From Streptomyces hygroscopicus (lineage in GTDB: Bacteria; Actinomycetota; Actinomycetes; Streptomycetales; Streptomycetaceae): a stretch of DNA of 64,000 nt. The stretch is from assembly GCA_002021875.1 (NCBI GenBank), contig CP018627.1, forward strand, positions 3,472,001-3,536,000. The letters run 5' to 3'. This document shows positions 17,073 through 25,445 of this stretch, piece after piece (position 1 is the first letter of the stretch; each line of letters begins with the position of its first letter). The notes below the pieces were generated by a model that was not told the origin of the DNA, did no database searches, and was given only the letters and a program-made list of their open reading frames with translations. The translations under genes and the position numbers were made by a program.

Positions 17073-19618
17073 CGCCTCGTCCTCCTCCGTCTCATCCCCC
17101 TCCTCCCCGGCTCCCCCTCCCTCTGCCGTTCGGCGCTCGCCTCGGCCGGTCCTTCCGGGAGCTCCGCCGGGGGGCCGTCAGGAGGTCCGCCCCGAGGCCC
17201 GCCGCGGGGCTCCTCCTGCGGGGACGACAAGCCGATCTCACCCCAGACCTGCTTGCCCCCGCTCAGCGGCACCGAGCCCCAGGTCTGCGACATGGCCTCG
17301 ATGAGCAGCAGCCCCCGTCCGCCGGTCGCCTCCCAGTCCACGGTCGCCGGTTTGACGGGGGTGCGCGGCGAGGGGTCGTTCACCGCGATCCGCAGCCGGT
17401 CCGCGGTCAGCGTCAGATTCAGCCGCACCTCGCCCCGGGTGTGCACCAGTGCGTTGGTGACCAGCTCGGAGGTGACCAGCAGCGCCACGTCCAGCTCATC
17501 GGCCAGGCCCCAGTTGCGCAGGGTGCGCGCGGTGAAGCGACGGGCGTGCATCACGGCGTCGGGCAGCCGCCACACCGTCCAGCTCGCCCGGATGGGCCGC
17601 ACCCGCATCCCGTCGTAGCGCAGCAACAGCAGCGCGACATCGTCGTCGCGGCGGCTGTGTCCGCCGAGCAGTTCGTCCGCCACCCCTCCGGGGTCGGCGG
17701 CGTCGGCGCGGGCGAGCGCCTGGCGCGCCCGGCGCATACCGTCGTCCAGGTCGAGCCGGGCGGACTCGACCAGGCCGTCCGTGAGCAGGGCGAGCAGAGT
17801 GCCGGCGGACAGCCCGGCCGCGGTCATCGGGAACTCGGCGTCCGCGACCACGCCCAGCGGCGGGCCGCCCTCGACGTCGAGCTCCTCGGTGGTGCCGTCC
17901 GGGTGGCGCAGCAGCGGCTGGATGTGTCCGGCCCGGACGAACCACGCCTCGCCCTCCTCCATGTCGAGGTCGGCGTAGCAGCAAGTCGCGAAGAGATCGG
18001 TCTCCATGCCGACGAGGAGGCGGTTGGCGTGCGCCACGACCACATCGGGCGGATGGCCCTCCACGGCGTAGGCCCGGATGGCGGTGCGCATCTGGCCCAT
18101 GATGGTGGCGGCCGCGGCGCTGTGGCCCTGCACATCCCCGATGACCAGGGCCACATGGCCGTCGGCCAGCGGGATCACGTCGTACCAGTCGCCGCCCACC
18201 TCCAGGCCCATCGTCGCGGGCAGATAGCGGGTGACGGCCACCCCTCCGGGCAGCTCCGGCAGCTTCCGCGGCAGCAGGCTGCGCTGGAGCATGGTGGCCA
18301 GCTCGTGCTCGGCGTCCAGCGCGTGGGCGCGCACCAGGGCCTGCCCCACCAGACCGGCGGTGGCGGTCAGCAGTGAGCGCTCCTCCGGGCCGAACTCATG
18401 CCGCCGCTCCCATCCGATCAGGCACACGCCGACGATCCGGCCGTCCGCCGGAAGCGGGAGGACGGCGAGGCCGCCGGGGCCGATACCGGCGAGTCCGGGT
18501 TCGAGGGCGGCGCCTTCGGGCCAGATGCTGACCTGGCCCTCCCGCAGCGCCTCGGCCAGCGTGGGCAGGGCGTGGCTGGGCAGCTCGGGCCATTCGGACC
18601 GCCAGGCGGCGCGCCACACCTCGGGCCAGGCGGCGGGTTCGGCGGGGGCGAGGACGCCGACCACCAGTTGATCGGCCTGGACCTCGGCGACCGCGACCCG
18701 GCCCGCCCCGAGCGGATCGCGCAGCGCGCCGACCACCGCCCGGCCCACGTCCCGGACGGTCGTGGCCCCGGCCAGGGCGGCGGACAGCCGCTGCACCAGG
18801 GACACCTCGTCGGCGCGGGGCCGCAGATACGAGGTCTCCGCGGCCACGCCGAGCATGCGCCGGGGTGTGCCGTCCGGCCCCGTCTCGACCTGGGCGCGCA
18901 GGCCCAGCCAGCGCAGTTCACCGTTGGGCCGGCGGATCCGGAACTCGAGCTGCGCGGTGCCGGAGGTCAGCAGGTCGGGCTCCAGGGCCGACATGAGGGC
19001 GGGCGCGTCGTCCGGGACGGTGACCGCCAGCAGGGTCTCCACCCGTCCGTCGAAGTCCTCCCCCGCGATGCCGAAGAGGTCGAGCACCTGGGTGTCGGCG
19101 GTGATCCGCCCGCTGCCGAGGTGCAGCACGAACGAGCCGACCCGCAGCCGGTCCAGGGTGGGGCCGGGGAGGTCGGGATGCGGCTGGGTGAGCGCCTGCG
19201 GCCCGGCCGCCTCGACCCCGGCGGCCACATGGTGGGCGTAGAGCTCGATGAAGCCGCGGCGGTCGGCGTCGATGCCGCCGGGTGCCTCGTCCACGACCAC
19301 CAGGCAGCCCAGCCCCTTGCCGTCCCCGCCGAGCGGCAGCACCCCCAGCGAGACGCCGGGCGTGGTGGGGGTTTCAGGAGTGGTGGGGCCGGTGGGGCCG
19401 TAGGCGGCGAGTTCGGTGGGGGTCAGCCACAGGGGGTGCCCCGCGCGGAAGGCGTCGGCGACGGGTGAGCGCCCGGACAGCGGGTAGTGGGCCGGCAGCG
19501 CGTACGACCGTCCGGCGCTGCGCACCGTCTCGGCCAACCGCAGCTCGGTACCTTCCGCGTCCAGCACATAGACAGCCACCACCGCGGTCCCCGTGAACGT
19601 CAGCACATGCCCGGTCAC
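17069..19618 (-). CDS. SpoIIE-family PP2C phosphatase with GAF, PAS and ATP-binding domains
   Basis: 849 residues, soluble. Order: N-terminal GAF-like domain (1-140), PAS (~165-270, VLDLFGIAGEDFDGRVETLL), second GAF (~275-430), SpoIIE/PP2C domain (~440-650), and C-terminal HATPase_c (~690-800). PP2C metal motifs are GGDWYDVIPLADGHVALVIG, GDVQGHSAAAATIMGQ, LLTDGLVESARLDLDDG and DDVALLLLRYDG; the HATPase N-box is LVTSELVTNALVHTRGEV. The protein therefore combines phosphatase and anti-sigma-like kinase modules, as in Streptomyces OsaC-type regulators. The start is a GTG without a strong ribosome site, so the N-terminus is tentative. Its stop overlaps the start of the xylF-like gene. Confidence 0.85.
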   Translation of the reverse strand: MTGHVLTFTGTAVVAVYVLDAEGTELRLAETVRSAGRSYALPAHYPLSGRSPVADAFRAGHPLWLTPTELAAYGPTGPTTPETPTTPGVSLGVLPLGGDGKGLGCLVVVDEAPGGIDADRRGFIELYAHHVAAGVEAAGPQALTQPHPDLPGPTLDRLRVGSFVLHLGSGRITADTQVLDLFGIAGEDFDGRVETLLAVTVPDDAPALMSALEPDLLTSGTAQLEFRIRRPNGELRWLGLRAQVETGPDGTPRRMLGVAAETSYLRPRADEVSLVQRLSAALAGATTVRDVGRAVVGALRDPLGAGRVAVAEVQADQLVVGVLAPAEPAAWPEVWRAAWRSEWPELPSHALPTLAEALREGQVSIWPEGAALEPGLAGIGPGGLAVLPLPADGRIVGVCLIGWERRHEFGPEERSLLTATAGLVGQALVRAHALDAEHELATMLQRSLLPRKLPELPGGVAVTRYLPATMGLEVGGDWYDVIPLADGHVALVIGDVQGHSAAAATIMGQMRTAIRAYAVEGHPPDVVVAHANRLLVGMETDLFATCCYADLDMEEGEAWFVRAGHIQPLLRHPDGTTEELDVEGGPPLGVVADAEFPMTAAGLSAGTLLALLTDGLVESARLDLDDGMRRARQALARADAADPGGVADELLGGHSRRDDDVALLLLRYDGMRVRPIRASWTVWRLPDAVMHARRFTARTLRNWGLADELDVALLVTSELVTNALVHTRGEVRLNLTLTADRLRIAVNDPSPRTPVKPATVDWEATGGRGLLLIEAMSQTWGSVPLSGGKQVWGEIGLSSPQEEPRGGPRGGPPDGPPAELPEGPAEASAERQREGEPGRRGMRRRRTRR

Positions 19619-19904
19619 AGCACGCCTGCACCGCCTCCGTGCGCGGACCGCCGGTCTTGTCGGGCGTACCCGGGCCCTTGATCGGCCTTCGCGCGGCGGC
19701 CGGTCACGACCACCGGCGGGGCCTTCGCTGCCGCGCCCCCTCGAAAGGGTTGGCGCCTCTCCTCAAAGCATGGCACAGCGGGCTGAACCCGGCCATCTCC
19801 CCTCGGAATCGGCGGTGCGCGACGGCGAGTCGATGGCGATCGGCGGCACTCCGCGGCACTCCGCGGCGATCGGCGGCGATCGGCGCCGCGGGAGACTGGG
19901 CGGC

Positions 19905-20393
19905 ATGGTGCGTCTGCGGGTGGTCACGACGGACGACTGGCCCCTGTGGCGGGACGTCCGCCGGGCCGCGCCGGCCGAGGCGCCGCACGCCTTCAAGTCC
20001 CGGCTCGCCGACTGGCACCGCGGCGGCGAGGAGCGGTGGCGCGCCCGGCTGGAGATACCGGGCGCCCACCACGTCGTCGCACTCCTGGACGGCCGGGCCG
20101 TCGGGATGGCGGGCGGCCTGCCCGGGGACGGCGGGCCGCCCGAGCTGAGGTCCGTCTGGGTCAGCCCCGAGGCGCGCGGCCACGGCGTGGGCGACCGGCT
20201 GATCGCGGCGGTCGAGACCTGGGCCCCGCGGGCGGGCGCCACGGCGCTGCGGCTCGCGGTGCTCCCGGGCAACGACCCGGCGATCGCCCTCTACGAGCGG
20301 CACGGTTTCGTCGCCACCCAGGAGCCGGGGGATCTGCTCGCCGACGGCGTGACCAGGGAGCTGGTCATGGTGAAGGCGCTGCGGCGGAGTTGA
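19905..20393 (+). CDS. GNAT family N-acetyltransferase
   Basis: 162 residues from ATG 19905 with GGAG 10 nt upstream; the longer frame back to 19593 is antisense to the phosphatase gene and rejected. The acetyl-CoA-binding motif A reads LRSVWVSPEARGHGVGDRLIAAVETWA. Motif B follows with the typical LAVLPGNDPAIALYERHGFV. The acceptor is unknown; such stand-alone GNATs acetylate small molecules, antibiotics or protein N-termini. It is divergent from the SpoIIE-type gene and monocistronic. Confidence 0.85.
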   Translation: MVRLRVVTTDDWPLWRDVRRAAPAEAPHAFKSRLADWHRGGEERWRARLEIPGAHHVVALLDGRAVGMAGGLPGDGGPPELRSVWVSPEARGHGVGDRLIAAVETWAPRAGATALRLAVLPGNDPAIALYERHGFVATQEPGDLLADGVTRELVMVKALRRS

Positions 20394-20464
20394 CCCCGCC
20401 GACCCACAGTCGTGAATTCTGTTCATTGATATGGACACGCCATCGTCCTTGCCCTACGTTGACT

Positions 20465-20480
20465 CTTGGTCTAGACCATG
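20465..20480. promoter_or_regulatory. DasR-type operator (dre-like palindrome)
   Basis: CTTGGTCTAGACCATG contains a perfect 12-bp palindrome TGGTCTAGACCA (20467-20478). It matches the core of the known DasR-responsive element (ACTGGTCTAGACCACT) at 12 of 12 core positions. It lies 40 bp before the start of the secreted lyase-like gene. DasR is the GntR-family repressor released by glucosamine-6-phosphate, so GlcNAc-linked control of this operon is inferred. Confidence 0.65.
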
Positions 20481-20519
20481 ATCCATCCAGGGAACGGAAC
20501 GGACCGGAGGTGGGCTCAT

Positions 20520-21236
20520 ATGCCCGCGTTACGCACCACCAGACGCGCCAGACGCTCCCCACACACCAGGACGGCCATGGCCGTCGCCGCACTCATGGGG
20601 ATCCTGACAGCGGGGGTCGCGTCCGGAGGGACGGCCACGGCGAAGGAAGCCGCGGCGTCACCGACGGACGGATGGACGCAGACGTCGTTCACATACTCGA
20701 TGCACAAGCCGTGGAATCTCGACCTGAGCGAGCGCTACCGCTACGACGCGGGCTCGAAGACCCACACGATGTGGGTGAATTCCACCGATGAGCCGCTCGA
20801 AGAGGGCAGCGGCACCGATCCGCGCACCGAAATGCGGTGGAAGCAGGAGTACACCTCGGGGCAGCACATGTGGGACGCCGATGTGTATGTGCCGTCCGGT
20901 ACGAACGGCGCGGACATCATGCAGATCCTGCGGGTCAAACATCCGAGCGGAACACCGGCCACCGACATCATGTTCCGGGCGTCCAGTGAGAACGGCGGCA
21001 CGCTCAGGCGCTATACGGACACCGTCATCAAGTCCGGTATCTACAACAAGTGGTGGAACCTGAAGGTGGCCCATGACGCGGGCACCGGAAAGATCCAGGT
21101 CTACGCCGACGACAAACTGGTGCTGACGGTCGACGACCGGGGCCCGGCGACCCGCCACTTCAAGAACGGCGTCTATCACCACGGCAACGGCCGGGCCGAG
21201 GCCCGGTTCCGCAACATCCGCTATTGGGTCAAGTAG
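20520..21236 (+). CDS. secreted polysaccharide lyase-like protein (jelly-roll)
   Basis: 238 residues from ATG 20520, 8 nt after GGAGG. A basic Sec/Tat-like signal with cleavage around ATA-KEAAA precedes a beta-rich domain (TEMRWKQEYTSGQHMWDADV, DIMQILRVKHPSG, NKWWNLKVAHDAGTGKIQVY, ARFRNIRYWVK). This pattern is typical of concanavalin-A-like jelly-roll proteins such as polysaccharide lyases of the PL7/PL20 type. Catalytic residues are not certain. Codon 4 is TTA (bldA). It sits behind a dre-like site and is followed 12 bp later by a distant paralogue, so it leads a three-gene operon. Confidence 0.7.
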   Translation: MPALRTTRRARRSPHTRTAMAVAALMGILTAGVASGGTATAKEAAASPTDGWTQTSFTYSMHKPWNLDLSERYRYDAGSKTHTMWVNSTDEPLEEGSGTDPRTEMRWKQEYTSGQHMWDADVYVPSGTNGADIMQILRVKHPSGTPATDIMFRASSENGGTLRRYTDTVIKSGIYNKWWNLKVAHDAGTGKIQVYADDKLVLTVDDRGPATRHFKNGVYHHGNGRAEARFRNIRYWVK

Positions 21237-21248
21237 AGGAGTCGGACG

Positions 21249-21857
21249 GTGTCCACCAAATACCGCGTCATTGCCGGAATCTCGGCCGCCTGCGGACTGC
21301 TGCTGGCGGCCTCGGGCGCCGCGCACGCCGAGGTCGAACCGGGCGGCTGGTCGTCCGAGTCGCCGGGGTTCAAGGTGCAGGAGCGGGGGTGCGGGCAGGT
21401 CGACAACCTCACCTTCACCCTCACCTGCTCCACCGCGAGCGGGGACCAGCGGGCCGAGCGTCGCTATGACACCTACACCGGGGGAACCCATCAGTTCGAG
21501 GGGTACTTCCGGGTCACCAGCATGGGCGGCACCCGGATCAGCCTGAAGCAGACGTTCAACGACACCGACGGCGACGCCGGTCCGTACTTCATGCTCGCGG
21601 TCGAGCGGGGCGGGCGGCTGTACGCCGTGCACGGCGGGGACACCCTGTCCAACGCCGGGACGGTCGGGGCCACGGTGCGCGTCAATACGGTGCACGAGGT
21701 GGGCGAGGAGCACCGTACGTACATCAACGGCTCGCTCAAGCACACCGTGGACAGCCCCGGCGGCAGTTTCTACGACAAGTTCGGGGCGTACCGCACCAGC
21801 AGCGGCAACGGCCCGGCCACCGTGGTGTGGAGCAATGTGAAGTTCTGGCGCAAGTGA
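21249..21857 (+). CDS. secreted jelly-roll protein, paralogue of the preceding gene
   Basis: 202 residues from a GTG with GAGGAG 9 nt upstream. A signal peptide cleaved at AHA-EVEPG is followed by a beta-rich domain. The ending VVWSNVKFWRK and the pattern YDTYTGGTHQFEGYFRV, RISLKQTFND, HRTYINGSLKHTVDSPGGSF parallel the upstream protein's RNIRYWVK and helical spacing. This suggests an ancient duplication. Two Cys near the N-terminus (RGCGQ, LTCST) may form a disulfide. It is likely a carbohydrate-binding or lyase partner of its neighbour. Confidence 0.68.
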   Translation: MSTKYRVIAGISAACGLLLAASGAAHAEVEPGGWSSESPGFKVQERGCGQVDNLTFTLTCSTASGDQRAERRYDTYTGGTHQFEGYFRVTSMGGTRISLKQTFNDTDGDAGPYFMLAVERGGRLYAVHGGDTLSNAGTVGATVRVNTVHEVGEEHRTYINGSLKHTVDSPGGSFYDKFGAYRTSSGNGPATVVWSNVKFWRK

Positions 21858-22600
21858 GCGGCTCGGTACGCGCCCTGGCGGCGGCGGTTCTCGCCGTCGC
21901 CGGGCTTTCCGGAGTCAGCGGATGCGCCACCCCGGATGCTCCCCGGGAGCCCCGGACCGGCACCGTGCTCACCGTCACCCGGGTCTCCCCCCTCGACGCG
22001 AAGCTGAGCTGGCACGGGAAGGCGCCGGGCGCCGCGGGGCGGATCGTGGAGTTCGCGACCGAGCCCCGGGGGCCCTGGACGATCCTCACCTACGCTCCAC
22101 TCAGTCAGACCACGTACCAGCACCCGGATCTGCTACCGGAGACCCACTTCTACTACCGGCTGCGGCCGTACTACGGACCCGCGTCCCGACCGGTCGACGT
22201 CACGCTGCCGAAGGGGTCGTTCACCAAGGCGGAACAGCGCGCGGAGCACGATTGGGCGCCGCCGCGCACCATCCGGCGGGCCGGTGTCCGCACCGGCCCC
22301 GCCCGGCGGCCCGCCGCGACCCCGACCGATCTGCGCGCGAAAATCATGCACGCCAACGGCATCCGGTTCACCTGGACCGACCACGCCGAGGGCGAGCGGG
22401 GCTATCTGCTGGAGGACCGGCCGCGGGGCGGCGGCTCCTTCCGTCCGGTCGCCGTGCTCGACCCGGACATCAACTCCTTCGGGCTGATCACCCTGCCGAA
22501 CGAGAAGCGGGCCTCCTACCGGGTCCGGCCGGTCACCTACGGCGAGCGGTCCAACATCGCCCGGCTCACCACCGGCGAGCGGCCCGCCGGGCGCGGCTGA
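21854..22600 (+). CDS. fibronectin type III-like lipoprotein
   Basis: 248 residues from the GTG that overlaps the previous stop (GTGA). A lipoprotein signal ends in VSGC. Two FnIII-like beta domains are visible, roughly 25-110 (VTRVSPLDAKLSWHGKAP, YYRLRPYYG) and 150-240 (ANGIRFTWTDHAEGERGYLLE, SYRVRPVTYGERSN). The domains are joined by a Pro/Arg/Ala-rich linker. It probably binds polysaccharide or anchors the two secreted jelly-roll proteins. An upstream GTG at 21827 is possible but would interrupt the coupled start. It is tail-to-tail with the TetR gene (11 bp). Confidence 0.7.
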   Translation: MSGSVRALAAAVLAVAGLSGVSGCATPDAPREPRTGTVLTVTRVSPLDAKLSWHGKAPGAAGRIVEFATEPRGPWTILTYAPLSQTTYQHPDLLPETHFYYRLRPYYGPASRPVDVTLPKGSFTKAEQRAEHDWAPPRTIRRAGVRTGPARRPAATPTDLRAKIMHANGIRFTWTDHAEGERGYLLEDRPRGGGSFRPVAVLDPDINSFGLITLPNEKRASYRVRPVTYGERSNIARLTTGERPAGRG

Positions 22601-22611
22601 GCGCCGCCGCC

Positions 22612-23340
22612 TCAGTCGCCGATGTCCGCCGGGGACGGGGCGAGCACCTCCGGCACCGGAGTGTCCCGCGCCCCGGCGATGAGGACATCGAAAGCCCAGG
22701 CCAGCCGGTCCTGGGGGGACCCGGACAGCAGCCGCGGGCCGAGCGCGGCGATATGCGGATGGGTCCGCGGTGAGACGTCCCGCACCACCGTGGCGAGCGC
22801 CTGCCAGTCCGCCTGGTCCTGGGGGGTGTCGCCGGGGGTCCGGTGGGCGTGCTCGGCCGCGGTCGCGGTGGCGTGCTGCAGCAGCAGGTCGAGCAGCCAC
22901 GCTGCCCGGCCGGGCTCCAGGCCGCCCTCGTCCAGCAGCGCCAGCAGCGTCTCCACCAGGTCCAGGTAGTGCTTCCCGAAGGGGCGGGCCACCAGGGCGG
23001 ACTGGGCGAGACCGGGGTACTCGAACAGCACCGAGGTGTACGAGGTGAGGATCCGCACCAGCCGGTCGTGCCAGTCGCCGTCCGCCCCGGCCGGGCTCAG
23101 GTCGACCCCGCCGAGGAGTTCGTCCAGGACCGCCGCGTGCAGTTCGGCGATATTGCGGACGTAGACGTAGAGCGAGGCCGGCCCGGTGTCCAGCTCCTTG
23201 GCCAGGCGGCGCATCGTGACCCGCTCCAGGCCCTCGGCTCGTATGAGTCCGACCGTGGTGGCGATGATGCCTTCCCTGGTCAGGGCCGGTTTCGCCGGAC
23301 GTTCCCGGCGGCTCCGCGGGGCGGTGGGATGCGCTGTCAT
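22612..23340 (-). CDS. TetR-family transcriptional regulator
   Basis: 242 residues from ATG 23340. The N-terminal helix-turn-helix is clear: TREGIIATTVGLIRAEGLER, VTMRRLAKELDTGPASLYVYV (recognition helix). The all-alpha ligand domain follows with a C-terminal part like that of the antibiotic- and efflux-linked TetR class. A longer open frame back to 23556 reads through the operator repeats and gives a repeated NAF peptide; I reject it because it is an artefact of those palindromes. It is divergent from the monooxygenase gene and very likely represses both directions. Confidence 0.85.
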   Translation of the reverse strand: MTAHPTAPRSRRERPAKPALTREGIIATTVGLIRAEGLERVTMRRLAKELDTGPASLYVYVRNIAELHAAVLDELLGGVDLSPAGADGDWHDRLVRILTSYTSVLFEYPGLAQSALVARPFGKHYLDLVETLLALLDEGGLEPGRAAWLLDLLLQHATATAAEHAHRTPGDTPQDQADWQALATVVRDVSPRTHPHIAALGPRLLSGSPQDRLAWAFDVLIAGARDTPVPEVLAPSPADIGD

Positions 23341-23360
23341 GGCGCCATCGTACCCGCTGG

Positions 23361-23417
23361 CGAACGCGTTCCTGACGAACTCGTTCGTACCGAACGCGTT
23401 TGCCACGAACGCGTTCG
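23361..23417. promoter_or_regulatory. four tandem palindromic operators, 15-bp period
   Basis: Copies of CGAACGCGTTCG or one-to-two-base variants start at 23361, 23376, 23391 and 23406, exactly 15 bp apart. Each is a 12-bp palindrome (the second has a T in the centre, the third decays to GTTTG). They occupy the 133-bp divergent spacer between the TetR gene and the monooxygenase gene, the expected place for its binding sites. Confidence 0.75.
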
Positions 23418-23473
23418 TCGCCCTACGCTCGTCCCATCGCCGCGCACCGGCGTCGAGCCAGGGAGGCATTGCC

Positions 23474-24646
23474 ATGTCCGGAGCACCCCGTATCGCCATT
23501 GTCGGAGGAGGGCTGGGCGGATTGACGCTGGCGCGCGTTCTGCACGTCCACGGCATCGCCGCGACCGTCTACGAACTGGACGCCTCGGCGACCGCACGCG
23601 ACCAGGGCGGCTCACTGGACATGGATCCGGAGTCCGGTCGGCGGGCGCTGCTGCACGCCGGGCTGCTCGAGGAGTTCCGGCCGCTCAGCCGCCCCGAGGA
23701 CGGGGAGCTGCGGCTGCTCGACAAGGACGCCGCCGTCGGCTTCCGCATCCCGGCGCCGGAACCGGGCGAGCGGGACGAGGGAGAAGAGCGGCCCGAGATC
23801 GACCGCAGGGCGCTGCGGGATCTGCTGCTGGGCTCGCTGCCCGAGGGGACGGTCCGCTGGGGCCACAAGGTGCGCGCGGTGGCCCTCGGCACGGCGGGGC
23901 GGCCCACGCTCACCCTGTCCGGCGGCCGGACCGTCGAGGCGGATCTGCTGGTCGGCGCGGACGGGGCGTGGTCCAGGGTCCGGCCCCTGGTGTCCGACGC
24001 CGACCCGGTCTACTCCGGGGTCTCGTTCGTGGACTGTCTGCTGCACGACGTCGACGCCCGGCACCCCGCCGTCGCCGAACTCGTCGGCCGGGGAACGATG
24101 TTCGCCCTGGCGGACGAGAAGGGGCTGATCGCCCAGCGCAACGGCGGCAACCGCGTCCGCGTCTACGCCGCGGTCAAGGCGCCGGAGGAATGGAGCCGCT
24201 CGGGCCTGATCGACCCGGCGGACCCGGTGGCGGCCAGGAAGCGGCTGCTGGACCTCTTCCCCGACTGGGACGAAGGACTGCGCGCGCTGATCGCCGACAG
24301 CGACGGCCCGCTCGTCCCCCGGCCCATCCACGCCCTGCCCATCGGCCACCGCTGGGAGCGGACGCCCGGCGTCACGCTCCTGGGCGACGCCGCCCATCTG
24401 ATGTCCCCCTTCGCGGGGGCGGGCGCCAACCTCGCCATGCTCGACGGCGCGGAACTCGCCCTCGCCCTCGCCACGAACGACGACCTGGAGACGGCTCTGA
24501 ACGCCTACGAGACACCCATGTTCCCGCGCGCCGAAGCGGCGGCCGCGCAATCGGCCGACAACCTCACCGGCTTCTTCCACCCGGACGGTCTGCGGATCGC
24601 GTGCGACACCTTCACCGCGCTCGCGTCCGGCGGTGAGGCCCGATGA
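23474..24646 (+). CDS. FAD-dependent monooxygenase (TetX/PHBH class)
   Basis: 390 residues from ATG 23474 with GGGAGG 7 nt ahead. The Rossmann motif is IAIVGGGLGGLTLARVLHVHG; the class A flavoprotein signatures are VGADGAWSRVRPLV (DG motif) and GVTLLGDAAHLMSPFAGAGANLA (GD motif). These enzymes hydroxylate small aromatic or amphipathic molecules using NAD(P)H. Similarity of layout to TetX suggests drug or xenobiotic inactivation, inferred from its divergent TetR partner. Its stop overlaps the alpha/beta-hydrolase start (ATGA). Confidence 0.87.
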   Translation: MSGAPRIAIVGGGLGGLTLARVLHVHGIAATVYELDASATARDQGGSLDMDPESGRRALLHAGLLEEFRPLSRPEDGELRLLDKDAAVGFRIPAPEPGERDEGEERPEIDRRALRDLLLGSLPEGTVRWGHKVRAVALGTAGRPTLTLSGGRTVEADLLVGADGAWSRVRPLVSDADPVYSGVSFVDCLLHDVDARHPAVAELVGRGTMFALADEKGLIAQRNGGNRVRVYAAVKAPEEWSRSGLIDPADPVAARKRLLDLFPDWDEGLRALIADSDGPLVPRPIHALPIGHRWERTPGVTLLGDAAHLMSPFAGAGANLAMLDGAELALALATNDDLETALNAYETPMFPRAEAAAAQSADNLTGFFHPDGLRIACDTFTALASGGEAR

Positions 24647-25425
24647 CCACCCACCAGGCCACCGGATTCACCGTCGAGCCCTACCCCGGCCTTCCCCTGA
24701 CGGTGCGGGACGTGGGCGCGGGCCGGCCCGTGCTCGTCCTGCACGGCGGCGGCGGACCCGCCTCCGTGACCGGCATCGTGGACCACTTCGCCGCCACCTC
24801 CCGGGTGCTGGCGCCGACCCATCCGGGCTGGGAGGACACCCCGCGGCCCGAGTGGTTCTCGGACGTGGGCGACCTCGTGGAGACCTATCTGGACCTGCTG
24901 GACGACCGCGACCTGCGCGATGTCCTGGTCGTCGGCGCCTCGTTCGGCGGCTGGGTCGCCGCCGAGATGACCGTGCGCGACCGGGCCCGCCGCATCGGCG
25001 GGCTGGTCATCATGGGTGCCTTCGGGCCGGAGGTCGAGGGGCACGAGGTGCGGTTCCCCACCGCACCGCCCGGCCCGCCCGGCCCGCCGCCCGGTCAGGG
25101 CTCCGGCGCACCGGCACCGGCACCGGCATCGGCACCGCGCCGGGGCCCCTCGCCCGCGGCCCTCCAGGCGATGGTGGCCTACGCGGGCCCGACCAGGTCC
25201 GATCCGAAACTGCTGCACCGGCTCGCCCGGGTGAGCGTGCCCGCCCTCGCGGTGTGGGGTGAGCAGGACACCGCCGTCTCGCCCGACTTCGGCCGCGCGT
25301 ACGCCGCCGCCATTCCGGGGGCGCGGTTCGAGCTGATCCCGGGCGCGGGCCACATCCCCACCCGGGAGGCCCCGGAGGCCACGTTCGCCGCGATCGACGC
25401 CTTCGCGGCCGCCATCCGGCAGTAG
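24643..25425 (+). CDS. alpha/beta hydrolase
   Basis: 260 residues. The nucleophile elbow is VVGASFGGWVAAEM (Ser near 107), the oxyanion region LVLHGGGGPASVTG, the acid LAVWGEQDTAVSP and the catalytic His IPGAGHIPTREAPE. A low-complexity Pro/Gly/Ala insert sits in the lid region (~150-170), encoded by short GCACCG repeats. It is translationally coupled to the monooxygenase and probably opens or clears the hydroxylated product. The substrate is unknown. Confidence 0.86.
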   Translation: MTTHQATGFTVEPYPGLPLTVRDVGAGRPVLVLHGGGGPASVTGIVDHFAATSRVLAPTHPGWEDTPRPEWFSDVGDLVETYLDLLDDRDLRDVLVVGASFGGWVAAEMTVRDRARRIGGLVIMGAFGPEVEGHEVRFPTAPPGPPGPPPGQGSGAPAPAPASAPRRGPSPAALQAMVAYAGPTRSDPKLLHRLARVSVPALAVWGEQDTAVSPDFGRAYAAAIPGARFELIPGAGHIPTREAPEATFAAIDAFAAAIRQ

Positions 25426-25445
25426 CGGCCGTCTTCGGGCACCTG

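Noticed and set aside
23186..23473. N-terminal extension of the monooxygenase
   Set aside because: Runs antisense into the TetR gene and through the operators; ATG 23474 has a good ribosome site and starts right at the Rossmann fold.
23341..23556. N-terminal extension of the TetR protein giving NAFVANAFGTNEF repeats
   Set aside because: These residues are translated from the tandem operator palindromes; the ATG at 23340 gives a normal TetR N-terminus.
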